A stretch of DNA of 26,824 bases from a virus: positions 1 to 26,824 of the IMG/VR virus record IMGVR_UViG_3300006802_000452; one strand, written 5' to 3'. Below the pieces are notes generated by a model. That model was given only the letters and a program-made list of their open reading frames with translations. It did no database searches and was not told where the DNA came from. Of this stretch, positions 1-7,581 are shown in pieces. The number at the start of each line of letters is the position of its first letter. Position 1 is the first letter of the stretch. A program made the position numbers and the translations under genes.

Positions 1-440
1 GACAAATACCATTTCCAATATTCCGGCTCTTCGGCTTGAAATTGCTCATCTGTAATTTTGCCGTCGTTTAATTCAATCAATTTAATCCTACATTCTTCGA
101 ACTTGTCCATCATCCCTGTTTTGTTTCTTAGGCTTAAATCAAGTAAATCTATTTCATTTTCTCTCCGCATAATCTCAATGTCATAATTTTCTTTTTTTTC
201 TTTGTTTAATTTTTCAATTTCTCTCAATTTTTCTTCTTTATCAAGATACATTCTTTTAGCTTCATACATTGCTAACGAGTATTGCCTCATTAAAAAATGA
301 TAATTGTGAGCGATAAAATTGCCCTCCTTTTTAACGGTAAACTTTTCAATATCAAAGTCACTTTTCAACCTTCCCATTTCAATAAACTCTGACTTAAGTT
401 CTTGGAATTTTGCGTTAATTTCGTTGTATTTTGTTAGCAT
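1..440 (-). CDS. Partial coiled-coil protein, cut by the window edge
   Basis: The reading frame is open from an ATG at 440 down to the window edge (146 codons, no stop reached), so the C-terminus is missing. The protein begins MLTKYNEINAKFQELKSEF and is very rich in Lys, Glu, Asn and Ile. It has a long predicted coiled coil around residues 65-115 (KEEKLREIEKLNKEKKEN region) and ends in an acidic stretch with EEPEYWKWYL. It follows the repeat fibre gene with an 8-base gap. AGGAGGTG, a perfect Shine-Dalgarno match, lies about 13 bases before the ATG. It also encodes the last residues of the fibre (GGV), so its role is unclear. TTAACA lies 6 bases before the ATG, as at many other starts here. 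By position it could be a tail-tip or fibre accessory protein or chaperone. I do not recognise the family. Confidence 0.75.
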   Translation of the reverse strand, partial: MLTKYNEINAKFQELKSEFIEMGRLKSDFDIEKFTVKKEGNFIAHNYHFLMRQYSLAMYEAKRMYLDKEEKLREIEKLNKEKKENYDIEIMRRENEIDLLDLSLRNKTGMMDKFEECRIKLIELNDGKITDEQFQAEEPEYWKWYL

Positions 441-448
441 AAAATTTG

Positions 449-1294
449 TTAAACACCTCCTAAAAAGCCCCTAGTGACAGTTAGATCACCCTTATCTGTA
501 GCATTTCCTGTGGTAGTGGTTGAGTCTATGTAATCAATTATATTTTTACCACTACCCCCACCAAAAAAGCCATAAGTAGCACCACTAACACCAGCCAACG
601 CCCACCTAGCAACGGTAAGATCGCCCTTGTCTGTGGCATTGCCCGACGTTGTTGTTATATTAATATAGTCTATTGTATTTAAAATACCTGTATCTACCCC
701 CCCACCAAAAAAGCCATAAGTAGCACCACTAACACCAGATAAAGAATACCTAGCAACGGTAAGGTCGCCTTTGTCTGTGGCATTGCCCGACGTTGTTGTT
801 ATATTAATATAGTCTATTACATTAGATTGAGTCCCTGTATCACCTCCTCCGTAATAACCATAAGTACTTCCCGAAGAATTGCCGGTAGATGACCTAGCAA
901 CGGTAAGGTCGCCTTTGTCTGTGGCATTGCCCGACGTTGTTGTTATATTAATATAGTCTATTACATTAGAGTAACTCCCAGCATACCCCCCACCAAAAAA
1001 GCCATAAGTAGCACCATTAGTCCCAGTCACGCCTTCTCTAGCAACGGTTAAATCTCCTTTGTCCGTAGCGTTGCCGGTACCGGTGGCTAAAGTTATATAA
1101 TCAATAATATTTTGGTTAGCCCCTGAAACAGTACCGCCTGCAAAGAAGCCATAAGTAGCCCCCCGTGTTCCACCGACAGCATTGCGCCCAACAGTTAGAT
1201 CGCCCTTGTCGGTCGCATTTCCTGTAGTAGTGGTCAAGTTTGTGTAATCAATAACATTTGAATCGGAAGACCCACCACCAAAGAAGCCATAAGG
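449..1294 (-). repeat. Tandem repeat array inside the fibre gene (about 144 bp units)
   Basis: Six in-frame units of roughly 140-147 bp encode the kelch-like blades. Two units are identical over 79 bases (748-826 and 892-970, offset 144). The unit around 604-675 differs from them at only a few positions over the same stretch. DNA-level identity, beyond what the protein requires, points to recent duplication or gene conversion and gives substrate for unit gain or loss. Confidence 0.85.
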
Positions 1295-1711
1295 GCCAGC
1301 AACAAATATACCCCATCCACTACCGCATTCACAACCTACCCAATACTCATTGTCAACACCAACTAATTCTATTTTGTCGGCAATAGTAGAGCTTTCTATT
1401 GAACCGGCTGCATCAGTTTCGCCCAATGAAGTTAATATTTTATCACCTGCACTAGCGGTTATTTTCACATTAAAAGGATCAAAGACAAAAAAAGTATGCC
1501 TTAATCCATCTTCACAAGTAGGCAAAGAAAATTCCACTTCTGCTACCGCCCCTTGATTAGTTAGCATCTTATTATAATCGGTCGTAGCAACAACTGTATA
1601 GGCTGTAGTTTTTGCGGACGTTGTCAATAGTGCGTCGTCTCTTAATGTATTGTAGTCGGACGCAAGTGCTGTATTGCCAGCCGATACATTTGTAGAAGTT
1701 CCAACCGTCAT
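449..1711 (-). CDS. Tail fibre or tail-tip protein with six kelch-like repeats
   Basis: This 420-residue protein has two parts. Residues 1-139 form a phage-type beta domain (LPTCEDGLRHTFFVFDPF followed by GDKILTSLG) of the kind often found at the base of fibre proteins. Residues 140-420 are six repeats of about 47 residues, each with a YGFFGGG core, then (N)VIDYI, then GNATDKGDLTVAR. The glycine triplet and regular spacing resemble kelch-type beta-propeller blades; six blades could close one propeller. Such NATDxGDLTVAR repeats are familiar from environmental phage structural proteins, and receptor or glycan binding is an inference from that. Only the few residues after GGG and after TVAR vary between units, the pattern expected of exposed loops. 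The start at 1711 has TTAATA 7 bases upstream. It lies last but one in the visible tail operon. Confidence 0.8.
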   Translation of the reverse strand: MTVGTSTNVSAGNTALASDYNTLRDDALLTTSAKTTAYTVVATTDYNKMLTNQGAVAEVEFSLPTCEDGLRHTFFVFDPFNVKITASAGDKILTSLGETDAAGSIESSTIADKIELVGVDNEYWVGCECGSGWGIFVAGPYGFFGGGSSDSNVIDYTNLTTTTGNATDKGDLTVGRNAVGGTRGATYGFFAGGTVSGANQNIIDYITLATGTGNATDKGDLTVAREGVTGTNGATYGFFGGGYAGSYSNVIDYINITTTSGNATDKGDLTVARSSTGNSSGSTYGYYGGGDTGTQSNVIDYINITTTSGNATDKGDLTVARYSLSGVSGATYGFFGGGVDTGILNTIDYINITTTSGNATDKGDLTVARWALAGVSGATYGFFGGGSGKNIIDYIDSTTTTGNATDKGDLTVTRGFLGGV

Positions 1712-1740
1712 ATAATTATATTAAGTAGTACTATTATAAA

Positions 1741-2229
1741 CTAACTAAAGGTAAAAGTATAGAAAACGCTTAGTGTTTTAGATACTGTTTTAGTTATATT
1801 TACAAGCACACGGCTAAACATTATACCGCTGTCAATTGTACCGCTAGCCGTTAATGCTGCCCCATCTCCAAAAACTGCCGCCTCTTTCCACGTTCCGTTG
1901 ACTTCTCCTGTATTAAAAAAAGTAGTCAATGTAGTTACAGACCCACTAGCTGAACGAGTTTGAATAAGTTTACGAGTAGAATTAGTTTCACTCTGTAAAG
2001 TAGTATCAGAAAGGCTAGGGGTATTGTTACCAGTACCAAAAGCAAAATAAGTGACTTCCACCTCTGCCGAATTTGATCCAGCCATTTGTTGAGCAAGGGC
2101 ATTTAAAGCAACGCTAGGGACAAGGTTATCATACTCAAATATTTCCTCTTGTCCAGTATTTACATCCGTTAAAACAAATTTATAATGTCCATGACATTTC
2201 ATCGGTCTTTCTTTGATTCCTTTTTTCAT
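1741..2229 (-). CDS. Small tail-tip structural protein
   Basis: The protein is 162 residues. After a basic start (MKKGIKERPMKCHGHYKF) comes a beta-rich domain with YFAFGTGN near residue 62, followed by an LQSETNSTRKLIQT strand and paired strands to the end (KTLSVFYTFTFS). The 'GTG ... L..E..R' arrangement is common in small phage proteins encoded between the hub and the fibres, so a baseplate or fibre-attachment role is likely, but the exact function is unknown. It is closely spaced with the hub gene upstream. The hub stop TAA lies inside the TTAATA motif that precedes this ATG by 7 bases, so reinitiation after the hub is plausible. Confidence 0.65.
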   Translation of the reverse strand: MKKGIKERPMKCHGHYKFVLTDVNTGQEEIFEYDNLVPSVALNALAQQMAGSNSAEVEVTYFAFGTGNNTPSLSDTTLQSETNSTRKLIQTRSASGSVTTLTTFFNTGEVNGTWKEAAVFGDGAALTASGTIDSGIMFSRVLVNITKTVSKTLSVFYTFTFS

Positions 2230-2238
2230 ATAATTTTA

Positions 2239-4572
2239 TTAAGACCATTGAAATTGTGACCATATACCTTGGTCGGGATCAGACCCCCATTTTGCGGCTG
2301 CGTTGCCTAGAGAATAACTAAAGCCTTCTGTAATATAAATATTTTCGTCTGCGTTTTCTAATTGTATAACTACCTCGTCAAAATTATCATTTTCGTTTCT
2401 ATCAAGTAGCTTTTGAAACAGTTCTATTATTCCGAACAACGTACTTGCACAATTTACAGTATAAACAGAATAATCACCGTTTCTAATAGTCTTTGTAAGG
2501 CTTTGAATTAAAAAAGTATCGTTTAAGCCTCTTTCTGTGTCTATTATACTAATCAACTGGCCCGCATGCAATCCGTGCCAATCTGTCGTAAATTTAGCAT
2601 TTACAATAGGATTGGAATATTTCCGAAGTTGAGCATCTGCCAAATCCGCCGCCTCTGATTGTGTGAGGATTGATTGATTTGTGATTGGCTCACCGTCAAA
2701 AATACCAGTCCCACCAATTAAAGTCTGCATTCTTGTAATTGAAGCGTTGTCTTTTCTTTGAATAGATATTTTATATTTTTCGTTATATTTAAACTTAATA
2801 ATACCATCAGTTGTTAAAGTTGTTTCGCTGTCAGTTGCTCTTACTGATCTATTATTAAAATCAGAAACATAGTCAACGGTTGTCTCATCGGCTATATTTT
2901 CAAGCCCTACAGATTTACTAGAAAAAATAGAAAAAGTGTCGCCGTTAGTTTGACCTGTTACCGCTGCGACAGTAAAAGAATCAGGATCGGGAACGGTTAG
3001 AACTTCTCTAACCTCACTTCCTGCCGTCCTATTTGTAATATAGTCGCCAACTGTCAAGCCATGGCCTGTAGCGTTTATTGTTGTTGTTGTTGTGCCAGCT
3101 TCTGCTAGGTCTGTAACTGTGTTGTTATCTACGAAAACTTCTAAATTAACAAACTGACTTTTTAATATCCATTCTCGCATCTGCCCATCTCCGAAAGTGT
3201 TTTGTTCATAAGTTGCCGCCGAGGTCGCCAGCCCCCCATGTACTACCTGCTGATTTACTAACTGATCAGAGTCAACGGTAATTGTTAGCTTGTCAAAGTT
3301 ATCAGAATTATTACTCAAGCCAAAAGGAGCTGGATTAGTGGCTTGTTCGTAAAAATGTATGTCTTTGTCATAGTCTATATACCAAAAGAACCCCTTAACA
3401 TCAGCCATTAATTGCATTACTTTACTAGGTCTTTGTCTTCGCATATTGAAATTGTCAAACGTGCTTGACTCATTCACATTGTCAAATGTAAAGGAACCAG
3501 TTTCATTAATACGGACACCGTCAATATAAATTGAACTGTCAGCCGTTTCCGTAATGATAAATTCTAAATGCGTTATATCTGTCCAATCAGGCGTACCGAC
3601 TACTGTCATGTCAACTAAATCAATTCTTTTATAATGAAAGTCGTTATCTGCCTCGGGTGTAAATGTTTGCTTGACATAATTAGAACTATCTGAACCAATA
3701 CGAACCTCAATAGAAGTAACCGCCGTATTGTCTACTTGCTTATACCAAAAAGCCAAAATACCCTCTAAAGGTGTTCCACTTGCCGCACCTGTTAAATACT
3801 CAATATTAATATTTGAGGGTGTACCTGTAAAAGTCGCCATTCCTCCCGAATAAGTCCAAGGAAATTCAGCCGACGTATTACCTTCTCTTATTTCTATAGT
3901 TTCAAGTAGGGGATTGTCACCGTCTCCAGTCTCTACCCATTCAGCCCTTAAAGCCGTAACATTAGTATATTCCATGTCTTCAATAAGCTCATTTAAATTA
4001 ATGAAATTATTTACTGCGTCAACGGTAATATATAACGACGTTCTGTCTTCGTAACTCTCATTTATTAAAGCTTTATCAAATAACTTTGTGTAATCTGTGC
4101 ATTGTACGTTATAAATTAAATTAGTCAACTGTACTAAATTTTGATCTGATACAGTAGTCACAACACCGCCAAATATTTTAATGCCGACTAGTTCGTCTTC
4201 GTTAAAAGTCCCTACAACATTATCAACAAGCGTGATTGTATTAGTTGATTGATTAATATCTGAAATAACCATCTTTTCATTATCTCCGCCAATGTCAGCA
4301 TATAAAGTATTACCAACCCTAAATAGATTAGTTGACCATATGGAATCACCTGAAATAGTTTTATCTTTTATTACTAGGGTATTACTAGACAAAGAAGAAA
4401 TTAAAACATGTTCGTAAATAACAACCTCTTGATATTCCGAAGGCTTATTTTTCAGCATTGAAAAACTACAAGACGTTGCTCGCCGTTGGAAGTTCTCGCT
4501 GATTGAGAGTGAATCTAATTCAACACTTGCGTCAGTTGATCTATTAACCCCATTGATAAAAATAGAAATCAT
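2239..4572 (-). CDS. Tail hub / baseplate protein with three inserted beta modules
   Basis: At 777 residues this is the largest tail-tip protein and directly follows the tape measure, the usual place for distal tail or hub proteins. The N-terminus (MISIFINGVNRS..., then SLSISENFQRRATSCSF) and the central section (MQLMADVKGFFWYIDYDKDI, residues 386-405) look like the strand-rich hub core of gp27/gp44-type proteins. Three stretches look like insertions. Residues about 57-137 are a small barrel with NTITLVDNVVGTFNEDE. Residues about 218-360 are a jelly-roll or carbohydrate-binding-like domain ending SSIYIDGVRINETGSF. Residues about 488-552 are a module with ATGHGLTVGDYI and PDPDSFTVA. The tape-measure stop and this start overlap as ATGA, so translation is probably coupled. 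Hub identity is an inference from position and general pattern. Confidence 0.7.
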   Translation of the reverse strand: MISIFINGVNRSTDASVELDSLSISENFQRRATSCSFSMLKNKPSEYQEVVIYEHVLISSLSSNTLVIKDKTISGDSIWSTNLFRVGNTLYADIGGDNEKMVISDINQSTNTITLVDNVVGTFNEDELVGIKIFGGVVTTVSDQNLVQLTNLIYNVQCTDYTKLFDKALINESYEDRTSLYITVDAVNNFINLNELIEDMEYTNVTALRAEWVETGDGDNPLLETIEIREGNTSAEFPWTYSGGMATFTGTPSNINIEYLTGAASGTPLEGILAFWYKQVDNTAVTSIEVRIGSDSSNYVKQTFTPEADNDFHYKRIDLVDMTVVGTPDWTDITHLEFIITETADSSIYIDGVRINETGSFTFDNVNESSTFDNFNMRRQRPSKVMQLMADVKGFFWYIDYDKDIHFYEQATNPAPFGLSNNSDNFDKLTITVDSDQLVNQQVVHGGLATSAATYEQNTFGDGQMREWILKSQFVNLEVFVDNNTVTDLAEAGTTTTTINATGHGLTVGDYITNRTAGSEVREVLTVPDPDSFTVAAVTGQTNGDTFSIFSSKSVGLENIADETTVDYVSDFNNRSVRATDSETTLTTDGIIKFKYNEKYKISIQRKDNASITRMQTLIGGTGIFDGEPITNQSILTQSEAADLADAQLRKYSNPIVNAKFTTDWHGLHAGQLISIIDTERGLNDTFLIQSLTKTIRNGDYSVYTVNCASTLFGIIELFQKLLDRNENDNFDEVVIQLENADENIYITEGFSYSLGNAAAKWGSDPDQGIWSQFQWS

Positions 4573-6638
4573 ACTATAGCAGTTGATAAGCCAAGCTGTT
4601 TGGCGATAATATTGCCGAACCTTATAGCCTCGTCTTCATTGCCGACAAAATTACCAGAAATATTAATAGTAACGCCTCCCATATTGCTTGAAAGATTTTT
4701 TTGTTGTGCTTTATTTAAAATCAGTTCTCCCGGTGTAAGCATTGCCGGCACTGTGTCAGTTCCTCTGGCTACACCACCAGAGGCAAAATAACTAGGTATA
4801 ATTCCACCGCCAGCCCAACCACCGGAAGCCCCTCTACTAGGCAATGTAGGGCCTACAAATGGATCGGAAGTTTCTTTTTTTGCTCCTCGAAATTTATCAA
4901 GAACCCAATTAATAGCATTTTTAATTTTTTCAACAGCTCCGGTTATAGTGCCGACAATAGAGTCCCAAATGCCCATTATAGTTGACTTTATAAACTCAAA
5001 AGGATTTAAAATAGCATTTTTTACCGCTTCAATGCCAGCACTTACCTTTTCTTTTATCCCTTCCCATACACCAGCAAAAAACTCTTTTATAGAGTTCCAA
5101 ATAGCTAAAGTTTTTTCCTTAATCCAATCCCAATTTTTGACCACTAAAACGATAGCACCAACTAAAGCGGTTAGCCCTAAAATTATCCAACCAACCGGCC
5201 CCATCGCTATTTTTAAAGCAATACCAAAGGCATTTGTAGCAGTAGTGGCTAGCCAAGTCGCAGCGGTAACCGTTCCAGTCCAAACATTGTGAGCAATCAA
5301 AGCAACCTTAGACAACCCCAGTTGTATTAAATTACTACTAAACGCAGCAGTTAATAAGTTTTTAGCTAAAATATAGGCGTATGTTGCTGTATTGGCTAAC
5401 CAAACAACACCAGTAAAAAGCTTAGTTGCCATATTTGCGGCCACAATCGCAATTTTAACTGTAACTAGTGCCGCCCCCAACCCTAATAAAACAGGGATAA
5501 AGAGCTTCACAAATGTTTCATTCTCGGCTAGCTTTCCAATAAATTCGGTTACTTTGGCTATAACAGCACTAACAGGAGTTGCAAAGCTATCATATAAGGC
5601 ATTTTTTAAAGAAAAAATAGAATTACTCATAGCTTGTATTTTTGACTCTGTAGTTTCAAATCTTTTGTCTGCCTCTATTTGTAATGCTGTATTATCTTTA
5701 AAGGCATTATTGGCCAAATCAATAGAATTTCCTAACAAATCACCGGCATTAGCTAACGATAAAAAGGCTCTTTGTAGTCTAACATCTTCACCAACTAAAT
5801 TCCCCAAAGTCATTGAGGCATTATCTCCTTGTTTTTGCAACCCTTCAACAAATAATTGAAATCCTTTGGCGGCATCTGTTTGCCACAATTTCTTAAACTC
5901 TGTTGCTGAAAGACCGGCAACATCTGCAAAATCAGCCATTTCTTGACCACCTGCCGCAACTGCATTATTCATTTGTAAAATTGTCTTTTGGACAGCTGAC
6001 CCCCCAGCTTCGGCCTGTATTCCGACCGAACTAAAAGCCGTGGCAATACCCAAAACATCGGACACACTCATTTCTGCTATATGGCCAGCCCCCGCAATTC
6101 TGTTAGCAAATTCCGTTATTTCGGCTTCTGTAGTTGCTGAGTTATTACCCAAATCAACTAACGCCGAACCCATTTCGTCAAATTGATCTTGTGTCAATTG
6201 CATTATATTAGCAATACGAGCAAAAGAACTAGCCGCAGATTCTTCTGTTAAATTAGTTGTTATTGCTATTTTTGAAATAGTATCAGTAAAATCAATTACA
6301 TTTTCTTTAGCAACGCCTAATTGCCCCCCCAACTCTGCTATTTTAGCCAATTGATTAGGATCAATGGGATTAGTTTTACTTAAATTTAAAATCCCTTTTT
6401 CCAATGCTTTATATTGTTCTTCCGTTGCGTCGATTGTCTTCCTTACACCAGCAAAGCTACTTTCCCACTCTATAGCCGTCTTTGCTACAGACTTCATCAT
6501 TAAGCCAGTAGCGCTTAAAATTGCCGCTCCAGCTAAAGCGGACTTATTTGCTATCCCGCCAATGCTATCCCCTATTTTGGCAGCAGCAGCAGACGCCTTG
6601 TCTACAACACTTACAACTATATCTAAATTGTCAGCCAT
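4569..6638 (-). CDS. Tape measure protein
   Basis: This 689-residue protein sets tail length and is ejected with the DNA. The N-terminal half has the phage minor tail / TP901-1 type signature (roughly residues 90-300), including GNNSATTEAEITEFANRIAG, MSVSDVLGIATAFSSVGI and GGSAVQKTI. Hydrophobic segments near residues 375-405 and 475-500 (GPVGWIILGLTALVGAIVLV) could cross a membrane during ejection. The C-terminal region has repeated Trp-rich amphipathic helices (WNSIKEFFAGVWEGIKEKV) and a Gly-rich end (GASGGWAGGGIIPSYFASGG), usual for this family. At 0.15 nm per residue the tail would be about 100 nm. It begins 17 bases after the frameshifted chaperone ends, and TTAATA lies 8 bases before the ATG. 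Confidence 0.92.
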   Translation of the reverse strand: MADNLDIVVSVVDKASAAAAKIGDSIGGIANKSALAGAAILSATGLMMKSVAKTAIEWESSFAGVRKTIDATEEQYKALEKGILNLSKTNPIDPNQLAKIAELGGQLGVAKENVIDFTDTISKIAITTNLTEESAASSFARIANIMQLTQDQFDEMGSALVDLGNNSATTEAEITEFANRIAGAGHIAEMSVSDVLGIATAFSSVGIQAEAGGSAVQKTILQMNNAVAAGGQEMADFADVAGLSATEFKKLWQTDAAKGFQLFVEGLQKQGDNASMTLGNLVGEDVRLQRAFLSLANAGDLLGNSIDLANNAFKDNTALQIEADKRFETTESKIQAMSNSIFSLKNALYDSFATPVSAVIAKVTEFIGKLAENETFVKLFIPVLLGLGAALVTVKIAIVAANMATKLFTGVVWLANTATYAYILAKNLLTAAFSSNLIQLGLSKVALIAHNVWTGTVTAATWLATTATNAFGIALKIAMGPVGWIILGLTALVGAIVLVVKNWDWIKEKTLAIWNSIKEFFAGVWEGIKEKVSAGIEAVKNAILNPFEFIKSTIMGIWDSIVGTITGAVEKIKNAINWVLDKFRGAKKETSDPFVGPTLPSRGASGGWAGGGIIPSYFASGGVARGTDTVPAMLTPGELILNKAQQKNLSSNMGGVTINISGNFVGNEDEAIRFGNIIAKQLGLSTAIV

Positions 6639-6642
6639 AAAG

Positions 6643-6658
6643 TAATTATTAATAATTA
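6643..6658 (-). other. 16-base perfect palindrome before the tape measure start
   Basis: TAATTATTAATAATTA is its own reverse complement. It overlaps the stop codon of the frameshifted chaperone and ends 4 bases before the tape-measure ATG. It could be a weak hairpin or protein site, or a by-product of the TTAATA start motif. Confidence 0.45.
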
Positions 6659-7128
6659 GCTCTCTTGGCTATTTTCAGTCAATTCAGTTTTTAAAATTTC
6701 CATGAATAGAATCATTTTTTTGCATTCTCTTTGTTTCCAGTCAATGCCAAATTTTTCCGACATCTTATAATCTAAATATGCACTTAAGTCAGCTCTTTTA
6801 CCTTTGGCTGCTCTAATTCCATTTTTAATTTTTTTTTATCTTCCTCACTCAAATTAAGACTTTCGGCGTAACAATTCATTATATCAGAAATTTGTCGCAT
6901 GCTTAATTTTTTTAATATTTCTTTTGTAATCATTACTTCTTCTCCATCACTAATTAATTTATGAATTAAAATTAATAATATTTCTAATTCGTTTTCTTTA
7001 TTATTAGCTAAATCTTTTGAAAGATTGATAATTTTTTCATTATCTTCCCAAGACAGACTAGTAAAAACTAATATTTTATCATTTTCTCCATAAGTTAGCT
7101 CTTTTGTATCTTGATTAAATAAGGCCAT
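6656..7128 (-). CDS. Tail assembly chaperone, -1 frameshift (GT-like) form
   Basis: At 6837-6829 (minus strand) the codons AAA AAA AAA follow GAT and precede TTA. A -1 slip there leaves the zero frame, which would stop at 6784, and continues ATT AAA AAT GGA through 57 more codons to a TAA at 6658-6656. The new C-terminus begins IKNGIRAAKGKRADLSAYL and includes DYKMSEKFGIDWKQRECKK, giving a 157-residue product. The extension ends 17 bases before the tape measure. This matches the G/GT organisation conserved in long-tailed phages, where the extended form recruits tail tube subunits to the tape measure. The frame and run of A's are seen directly; that slipping occurs is inference. No strong downstream stem-loop is obvious, only a 4-bp CAGC/GCTG pairing. 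Confidence 0.82.
6784..7128 (-). CDS. Tail assembly chaperone, short (G-like) form
   Basis: The 114-residue product lies between tail tube and tape measure, the standard place for the lambda gpG-type chaperone that coats the tape measure during tail assembly. It is a small alpha-helical acidic protein (LSWEDNEKIINLSKDL; KEILKKLSMRQISDIMN). TTAATA lies 7 bases before the ATG. The last codons include GAT followed by nine A's, a slippery run; see the frameshift entry. The call rests on position, size and the frameshift rather than on sequence similarity. In other phages tail chaperones diverge quickly, so weak similarity is expected. Confidence 0.8.
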   Translation of the reverse strand: MALFNQDTKELTYGENDKILVFTSLSWEDNEKIINLSKDLANNKENELEILLILIHKLISDGEEVMITKEILKKLSMRQISDIMNCYAESLNLSEEDKKKLKMELEQPKVKELT

Positions 7129-7189
7129 AAATTATTATTAAGAAATACTATAAATATATTACCATCTATTTTACTTGACGCCAAAAAGA

Positions 7190-7219
7190 TTGACAAGCTA
7201 TAGTTAAATTTGCTATAAT
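7190..7219 (+). promoter_or_regulatory. Strong sigma-70-like promoter of the lipoprotein moron
   Basis: TTGACA (7190-7195), an 18-base spacer, then TATAAT (7214-7219), with the extended -10 element TGC directly before it (7211-7213). Both hexamers are perfect consensus. It points to the plus strand, against all neighbouring structural genes. The predicted start of transcription is near 7226, within a dyad. Confidence 0.85.
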
Positions 7220-7222
7220 AGC

Positions 7223-7239
7223 ATGATCTGGCCGATCAT
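7223..7239. promoter_or_regulatory. Operator-like dyad at the moron transcription start
   Basis: ATGATC and GATCAT form a perfect 6-base inverted repeat around TGGCC, just after the -10 box and over the predicted +1. This is a normal place for a repressor site. It could also form a short hairpin at the 5' end of the mRNA. A related dyad (ATGAT half-sites) sits at the portal promoter. Confidence 0.5.
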
Positions 7240-7260
7240 TTATAATTTAACCATTTTATT

Positions 7261-7581
7261 ATGAATAAAATTTTATTAATTCTGTCTACAACGCTATTAA
7301 TAATATTTGCTTTTACTGCCTGCGGCTCTAAGCAAGAGATTGTAAAAGAACCCATTAAACAGCCCGCAATATTACAGGGAGGGGAAGAGGAAAAGGCTGA
7401 ATCGCTAGCGAAAGATTATTTATTACAAAAAAATCCCGAAATATCTCTAAATGAAAGAGCTGACAGGATTATGTACGATGGATATAGTTATAACGTAGAA
7501 ATTAAAGACAAAAAGGGAAATGGCTACTTTTGTATAGTAGACACCTCCCTTAGAGAAGAAATTTTATGTACTAATAACTAA
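7261..7581 (+). CDS. Putative lipoprotein moron, opposite strand to the tail genes
   Basis: The 106-residue product has a typical lipoprotein signal: MNK, a hydrophobic run from residue 4 to 18, then FTAC-GS with the lipid-modified Cys at 21. The mature part is small and charged (EEEKAESLAKDYLLQKNPEI, then beta-strand-like YSYNVEIKDKKGNGYFCIVD) with two further Cys in the last 20 residues that could form a disulfide. It sits between tail tube and chaperone, has its own consensus promoter, and overlaps the tail tube gene tail-to-tail by 11 bases. That is the pattern of a moron expressed from a prophage. Phage-encoded lipoproteins often block superinfection at the cell surface, which is a guess here. 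TTAACC lies 8 bases before the ATG and there is no Shine-Dalgarno. I see no terminator after it. Confidence 0.8.
   Translation: MNKILLILSTTLLIIFAFTACGSKQEIVKEPIKQPAILQGGEEEKAESLAKDYLLQKNPEISLNERADRIMYDGYSYNVEIKDKKGNGYFCIVDTSLREEILCTNN

Noticed and set aside
457-464. Perfect Shine-Dalgarno AGGAGGTG before the partial coiled-coil gene
   Set aside because: It is 13 bases from the ATG, too far, and its bases encode the last residues of the fibre gene. Kept only as a remark.
449-1294. CRISPR-like spaced repeats in the fibre gene
   Set aside because: Units are about 144 bases, coding and in frame, with no short palindromic repeats or uniform spacers.
4600-5859. Plus-strand open frames across the tape measure, fibre and portal genes
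   Set aside because: They are antisense shadows of clear minus-strand genes, with no start motif and no recognisable domains.
6656-6769. Independent 37-codon gene between chaperone and tape measure
   Set aside because: The frame is better explained as the -1 extension of the chaperone, which lies in the same frame from the slippery run onward.
7223-7239. Terminator for the minus strand at the moron dyad
   Set aside because: The stem is short, AT-rich outside GGCC, and lacks a T run; its place at the promoter start fits an operator better.
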